Positions 58,727 to 64,000 of a stretch of DNA of 64,000 bases are shown here, piece by piece; position 1 is the stretch's first letter, and every line of letters begins with the position of its first letter. The stretch covers positions 558,001 to 622,000 of the forward strand of contig WTXI01000002.1 in assembly GCA_022376515.1 (NCBI GenBank). Reading direction: 5' to 3'. The translations under genes and the position numbers were made by a program. Under the pieces are notes generated by a model that saw nothing but the letters and a program-made list of their open reading frames with translations, did not search any database and was not told where the DNA came from. This DNA is from Lactifluus volemus. Lineage: Eukaryota > Basidiomycota > Agaricomycetes > Russulales > Russulaceae.

Positions 58727-60667
58727 CTATACGCCTCGTTCAATACCTTCGATCACCCCTCCAACGGCTAAGACCATTGTCTCACATCCCCACTGCCCCA
58801 CGACGCTCACACCGAGTGGCCAGCCATCTCCCTCTATGCCTACCGCCATCGGCACGCTCAGCGCCGGCAGGCCCGCGAGCGACGCCGGTACGGTGAGAAC
58901 ATCCTGCGTATACGCATCCAATCCGTCTTGCTCATCATTCAAGTGTGGTGCAGTGCGGACAGCGGACGGATGCAAGACGACGTGGACGCCGTCCAGATTC
59001 GGTGAAGACACCGATTGGGCGAGTGGGTCGGGGGTGAGCAAGACGCGCATAAAGTCGTCGCGGATACGCTGGCGCAAACGCTGTGCTTGCAAAAAGTAAT
59101 TGTCAAAGGCACTGTTAAACATTTTTGTGTGAAACATCGCATCAAATGAGTTTGCCTTGCGAGAGAAGATCGTACTCAGCAGTGAGAGCGTACGTGCCCA
59201 GCAAGATACGCCTTTTCACTTCTGCGCCGAAACCGGCGGTGCGCGAAAGCGCGTACACCTCCCCCGGTGACCGGGCGATAGAGCCCGGGGGCAAGGGGAC
59301 GTGCAACCCATATTGAACGCCATCGTAGCGCGCGAGATTACTGCTAGCCTCCGCGCTGGCAATGACGTAGTACGCGCTGAGTGCGTAGCTGGTGTTGGGA
59401 AGGGAAACCGGGAGCACAGTCGCACCGCGGTTTTTGAGTGCGCGAACCACGCGGCGGAAGCGAGATACGACGGAACTCTCGAGGGAAGCCGGAAAGTATT
59501 CCTGCCATCCATCCAAAAGTGGGTCATGATGGTAAATTACGCGGACCGGATAAAGAGACTGTGGACTTACTTGAGGAATTCCGATACGAATATTTGCGAG
59601 GTTTCCTGAATCCGACAACACACATTCGGACATGTGTTCCGAGCACAAGTCCTGCGCTTTTTCGCGCGTCGTTGGTCGGGCTGAGGTGGGGTCCCTCTCG
59701 TCGAACACGGAAAGGACGTCTTGATTCTGATAAATGCACTGTCACGAAAGGGTGGGGAACGCACGCACCAAATAGTTTTGAAGTCGACGAGACATCCATA
59801 CCCATTATACCAACGCAATCGAGACTATCTGCAAACGACACCACGCCCCATCTTCAGAGTGGTCAATATTTACTGCATACCATGTCAAAGACCTCACCTG
59901 CTGATCAAGCCATAAGAAGGCTTGAGCCCAACCACGCTGCAATAGGAGGCCGGTAACCTTACGGAACCACCTGTATCTGTCGCCAAGGCCCTGTATATAG
60001 GATTTTACCGGGTCTAAGAGGTGCGCTGCTAGCTGGATGTGAGCCTTACGCATCACACATGCCCGCGGCAACTGCTGCGGCGCTTCCACCCGAGCTACCA
60101 CCAGCTGATCGGCGATCACGCGCATCCCAAGATGCGGCATTGGATGGGTGTTGGTATGGATTGACGACTGGTCCATGGACGGAATGGACATTCAATGACC
60201 TTGAGGGAAACACTGCGTGAGAGGCCCCAAACCGAGATTGAGGTGCGTAGACACGACTTACCCCATGCCGAATTCATCACAATTTGCCTTTCCGATGATT
60301 GTCGCCCCCGAGTCTGTCAGCAACTGGATGACGGTCGCGTCGAGAGGTGATTTGAAGGCTAGACGCGAGGAAAGGTTAACATCATGCGTGCGAGAAGGGT
60401 GTATATTCCTGACTCGCCCCGCAGCATTGCCGAAGAGCACGTCGTCGGCATGTTCTTAGTGCATATATTGTCCTTGACTGCTACCGTCATGCCACTCAGA
60501 GATCCATTAGTAGCGTTGCGCGCGTCATCCGGGACGACATGTACGAGCGCATTTATGCTGGCATTTTTGTCCTGAATTGCGAGGCGCCAAGGAAGTTCAG
60601 GAGATGTTGTGGTAAGAAAGCGAGAAGAAAGTCTACGATATGCTCGTTGTTGCAGACATCGTCGCAT
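58727..60667 (-). CDS. gatA: Mitochondrial glutamyl-tRNA(Gln) amidotransferase subunit A
   Basis: About seven exons code for some 500 residues. The start at 60665-60667 begins a basic mitochondrial presequence ([20 protein letters not shown]). The amidase signature follows: [10 protein letters not shown] with the catalytic Lys, NCDEFGMG, then [16 protein letters not shown] and [15 protein letters not shown], which hold the catalytic Ser pair. The C-terminal part has [13 protein letters not shown] and ends [15 protein letters not shown]. GatA releases ammonia from glutamine so that Glu-tRNA(Gln) can be converted to Gln-tRNA(Gln) in mitochondria. The first intron (60359-60417) uses a GC donor (gcgagt), the only choice that keeps the frame. 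All exons are open. The 3' end is the template of the inverted copy at 56374-56865. Confidence 0.9.
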
Positions 60668-60739
60668 TTTTGGGGATCAGTTTGAGCAGTAGTCGACTTA
60701 CTTCAGAGTACCCTAACCTCATTATCGGGTCACTCTTCT
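60668..60739. promoter_or_regulatory. 72-bp divergent promoter of gatA and MAK11
   Basis: The ATG codons face away from each other only 72 bp apart, the shortest such gap in the window. Untranslated leaders of the two genes must be very short or overlap. Confidence 0.45.
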
Positions 60740-62243
60740 ATGTCTTCCAACCAACGACCGGCAAAGAAAACAAAGCTTAGAGAACAGTTACACGCAAAAC
60801 CAGTGAAGCCAAGAGTGTCATTCCCATCTGCGCTGGATAAAATCCAGACCGTTGCGTCAAAAAATCTCGAACGCGAGGATGCAGACGCCAGTGTGACCTC
60901 GAAAAAGGAGCAGAAGCAGGAACCGTCTTCCTTCAAAATCATCGCTGGTTCCTACGAGCGCCTCCTTTATGGCCTTCAAGGGACCGTATCTTCTACCTCA
61001 CTTGCATTACCCGAACTCGAATGGACATTGAAGCCTATCTTTATTTTCCCCGCTCATGTCTCGTGTATCAAGTCCGTTGCTGCCTCTCCACAAGGTGGTA
61101 AATGGCTCGCAACAGGCAGTGGGGACGAGATTATCAAGGTCTGGGATTTGAGGCGACGAAAAGAAATTGGTGGACTCATGCAACATGAAGGTTTGCTTTG
61201 CAACAGACTGCACTTTCGCTAATCTGACCATCTTTCAGGCTCCATCACACATCTCACCTTTCCTTCACGTTCTCATCTCATCTCGGCGTCCGAAGATGGA
61301 ACGATTTGCCTCTTTCGCGCTCGCGACTGGGCCGTGCTTCGGTCGCTGAAGGGCCATAAAGGACGGGTGAATTCAGTGTCTGTGCATCCATCTGGCAAGG
61401 TTGCGCTAAGCGTTGGGAAAGATCGAACGCTGTACATGTGGGACCTCATGCGTGGGAAGAGGGCTGCAAGCATGAAACTTGGCTTTGGTAAGTCTCGGAC
61501 TTTGCGACTTTGGGACCTTCTCGTGTAATATTGAGATTTCTCTATTTAGAGGGGGAGCTGGTACGGTGGTCGACAACTGGGTCAATACTGATTGTTCAAC
61601 ACCAAAAAACTATCAATGTATATTCAACGGTGAGATAACACTCGTCCCTTCTATTTATCCCCTTCTTAGTGCGCCTCAGGAACTGGCAATTTTGCATACG
61701 CTGGAGCACAGTGCTCGAATACATGACGTCAAGTTCGCTCAGAAAGTTGATGGAAGTGGTGAGGTTGTTTTCGTCGCTGCTGAGGACAGGACAACAACTG
61801 TGTATGGGGTACATCCTGACTCCAGCACCCTCCTCCGCCCTACCGCACGCCTTGTAGGACACGGCAATCGGTACGATCTCGATTTTCTGGATAATTCTTT
61901 ACTCAAGTTGGGCAGCGTCAAGGCGATTGACACTATGAGGATAGCTCTTCCCTCTACATCGACGCGACAATCAACTACAATTCTGAGCTCAGTGTCCTCA
62001 GACGGGACAATCAATATTTACGACCTGTCACTTGTTCCCACTTGCACGACGGAAACTGTCGATATTACGGAAATATCGCCTGTAGTCACGTACGACTCAA
62101 AAGGTAGTCGATTAACATGTGTGGCCCTCGCGGATGGTGAGGTGGGCCATCAGGAACAGCCGACGCCAGTAAACGGTGCAAAACGGAAGCGGGAAATGGT
62201 GTCTGAAGTGGAAGAGGAAGAGGAGTGGCTGGGACTCTCGTGA
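60740..62243 (+). CDS. MAK11: WD40 ribosome-biogenesis protein MAK11 (PAK1IP1 family)
   Basis: About five exons code for some 410 residues. The N-terminal extension is basic (MSSNQRPAKKTKLREQL). WD40 repeats follow: SFKIIAGSYERLLYGLQG, PAHVSCIKSVAASPQGGKWL with ATGSGDEIIKVWDLRRRK, SEDGTICLFRARDWAVLRSL, KGHKGRVNSVSVHPSGKVAL with KDRTLYMWDLMRGKRAAS, and ILIVQHQKTINVYST. The C-terminal tail has a KRKRE patch and an acidic EEEEEWLGLS end. MAK11/PAK1IP1 proteins are needed for 60S subunit assembly in the nucleolus, acting with Rlp24. The exon after NVYST is best joined at the acceptor before GAACTGGC, which keeps the frame. The gene is followed 76 bp later, on the same strand, by the rhomboid gene. 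Confidence 0.88.
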
Positions 62244-62319
62244 GGGGATTTTTGTTACGTAATTAATGAATGATAGTGTCGCGTACTCGTCTCGAAGGTG
62301 TCGAACTTGAAGCAGCTCG

Positions 62320-64000
62320 ATGAGTTGGTTTGCATACTGCCGTCGTACCACATTGCGCCTTCCCAACCCTGCACGACGCCAATTCTCCTTTTCGTTTAGA
62401 CCGCGCTTCCCTCGTGACCCATCACATTTACGCAATGCGCCATCGCCGTTACAAGCAACAGGTGTCCCATCTTTTCGAGAGCAGATTGTACGCGCTATCC
62501 CTGTGCAATCTTTTGCGGACGTCGTCAGGCATCCGGCAATAGGAAAGCATATCCTAGTATGTCGATTCGAATAATTACTCACTTATCTATTTCAGCCTCC
62601 CTCTCTGATCAAATGCTTCTGTTGTAGTTTGTCGTTGGCACCTCAGCGCTCGTGTATGCTGTCGCCGCTTACAACACCAATCTCGACACAATGTTCTGGA
62701 CAGCTTATCTCTCCACTCAGAAGCGTTGGAACGATGTGCCTCCAACTGCTCGCAATATACAACTCGTGCAGACGGAAATCCTCTACAAGGTTGGCGGATT
62801 GATTTTTCTATCTCGTCTGTGCCCCTCGCGTGAATGCTCTCTCATAATCGGATGTATCTTCCCCGCAGAAATGCCAAGCTCAGTTCAAAGCACTGAACGA
62901 GTCGTTAGAGGGTGTGCCGTCCATCGCAAAGACCATGATCGCAAACGGATACGCAATGTTGGCCGAGATGTACATCAATGCGTCCGAGGGGCGACGAGTT
63001 GGCTACGCCATTGTGGCCGTAAATGTGGGGATCTGGATCGCATGGCAAATTCCTATTCTTCGGCCTTTCATGAGGTCCCACTTCATCCACCACCCACTTA
63101 GTGGAAAATCATATACCATGTTGACATCCATGTTCAGGTGATTCCTACACGGCTTTTCCTCTTAGGTTGGACTGATTATTTGCTCGTATAGCCACTCATC
63201 CTTTATACATCTGCTGTGCAATTCCATGGCGCTCACAAGTTTCGGTATGTTGTCTGTCGTCCCATTCCTGGATGAGCTTTATGATGTTCGACTCTCAGCG
63301 TCGTCCACATCTATTTGGATGACCCTCGGACAGGGGAATGCCCCATCTCAGTTACGAGAATCTACTGCAGTCTACCATTTTCTTGCGCTTTATCTCTCCG
63401 GTGTGTGTTTTCCCTCCCAGAGTCCCTATCATGAGTTCTAATACTATAAGTGCAGCCGGTCTATTTTCTTCGCTCGTCTCACATGTCGTCAACGCACGCC
63501 TTGTCTACCCTCGATTGGTCTCCAAGCTGGCCCGACCCGGCGAAACAGGGTCCCCTGGGATAATTCACAGATTGTTTTCCAATCTTTCATCTGTCTCTAA
63601 ATCAAATGCGCGTCCGGATGCCGCCGCAGCTACGTCAACTATCAGAGGCTCCCTTGGCGCATCTGGCGCCATCTACAGCACCGTAATCGTTTCTGCCTTG
63701 GCCTTCCCCCAAGCTGAGGTGTCATTGATATTTCCACCAACCCCATCTTTTCCTATTCAGTATGGGGTAGGCGGGGTAGTTTTGCTTGACTGCATAGGTA
63801 TTCTCCGGGGATGGAGGTATGAACGCCTATCCTGGCTTTCTTGGACCATGCTGACCATCACGTTTCTTTTCACGTCATTGGCAGGTTATTTGACCACTTT
63901 GCGCATCTAGGTGGCGCAACACTTGGAGCAATGTACTATATGTATGGTATACGTGCATGGGACGCAATGCGCCTCCACGCACTCAAGTGGACAACAGCTT
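62320..64000 (+). CDS. PCP1: Mitochondrial rhomboid protease PCP1/PARL (partial at 3' end)
   Basis: The start at 62320 gives an arginine-rich mitochondrial presequence (MSWFAYCRRTTLRLPNPARR). Exons then encode a helix region, the first core membrane segment RRVGYAIVAVNVGIWIAWQI, the HSSFIHLLCNSMALTSFG motif with the conserved His and Asn, and SLGASGAIYS, which contains the catalytic Ser in its GxSG box. The last visible exon has HFAHLGGATLGAMYYM with the catalytic His. The enzyme cleaves membrane proteins inside the inner mitochondrial membrane, such as the dynamin Mgm1/OPA1 in yeast. A loop of about 60 Ser/Ala-rich residues precedes the GxSG box. All introns have GT-AG ends. The gene continues beyond the right edge. 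Confidence 0.9.

Overview
The window is nuclear DNA of a filamentous basidiomycete, most likely an Agaricomycete. Genes are dense and cut into many small exons by introns of about 45-70 nt with GT-AG ends and CTRAY-like branch points. Start contexts are often CACC/AAC-ATG, promoters are CT-rich, and the proteins include a basidiomycete-type NACHT-WD40 relic and an HNH_2 nuclease. No rRNA, tRNA or CRISPR array was recognised. All gene models were built by joining exons by eye, so individual splice sites are less certain than gene identities.

Left part (1-20 kb), accessory and repeat-rich. Four tandem plus-strand copies of a small receptor-like, single-pass membrane protein lie at 1587-2971, 8057-9453, 12271-13641 and 14760-16045. 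Copies 1 and 2 belong to a recent segmental duplication (about 731-3297 and 7073-9782). It also carried along the 5' part of the neighbouring minus-strand CHMP7/ESCRT-III gene, which is intact at 5963-7570 and a dead fragment at 731-1090. A short-chain dehydrogenase (3554-4934) sits between them. Several fold-back hairpins are present, one in the promoter of copy 3. A small unknown helical-protein gene (19022-19997) ends this part.

Middle part (20-48 kb), mostly housekeeping. It holds a UDP-sugar transporter, the large PI 4-kinase STT4, TAF7 divergent from STT4, a decayed NACHT-WD40 NLR, GPI transamidase subunit GAA1, a USP48-type deubiquitinase divergent from GAA1, a large Ser/Pro-rich protein of unknown function and the U1 snRNP protein LUC7.

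Right part (51-64 kb). It holds FRG1 and RPL26 (divergent), V-ATPase subunit D, XAP5, an HNH nuclease gene enclosed by inverted copies of the gatA 3' end, mitochondrial GatA, ribosome-biogenesis factor MAK11 (divergent from gatA) and the mitochondrial rhomboid protease PCP1, which runs off the right edge.

Three things deserve attention. (1) STT4 appears to have an AT-AC intron next to a 24-nt exon encoding the kinase DFG motif, and RPL26 has an intron with no GT-AG solution. (2) STT4, TAF7, USP48 and FRG1 each need one or more single-base homopolymer corrections to keep conserved frames, which points to assembly error rather than to many dead essential genes. (3) The HNH gene lies inside a pair of roughly 500-bp inverted repeats derived from gatA.
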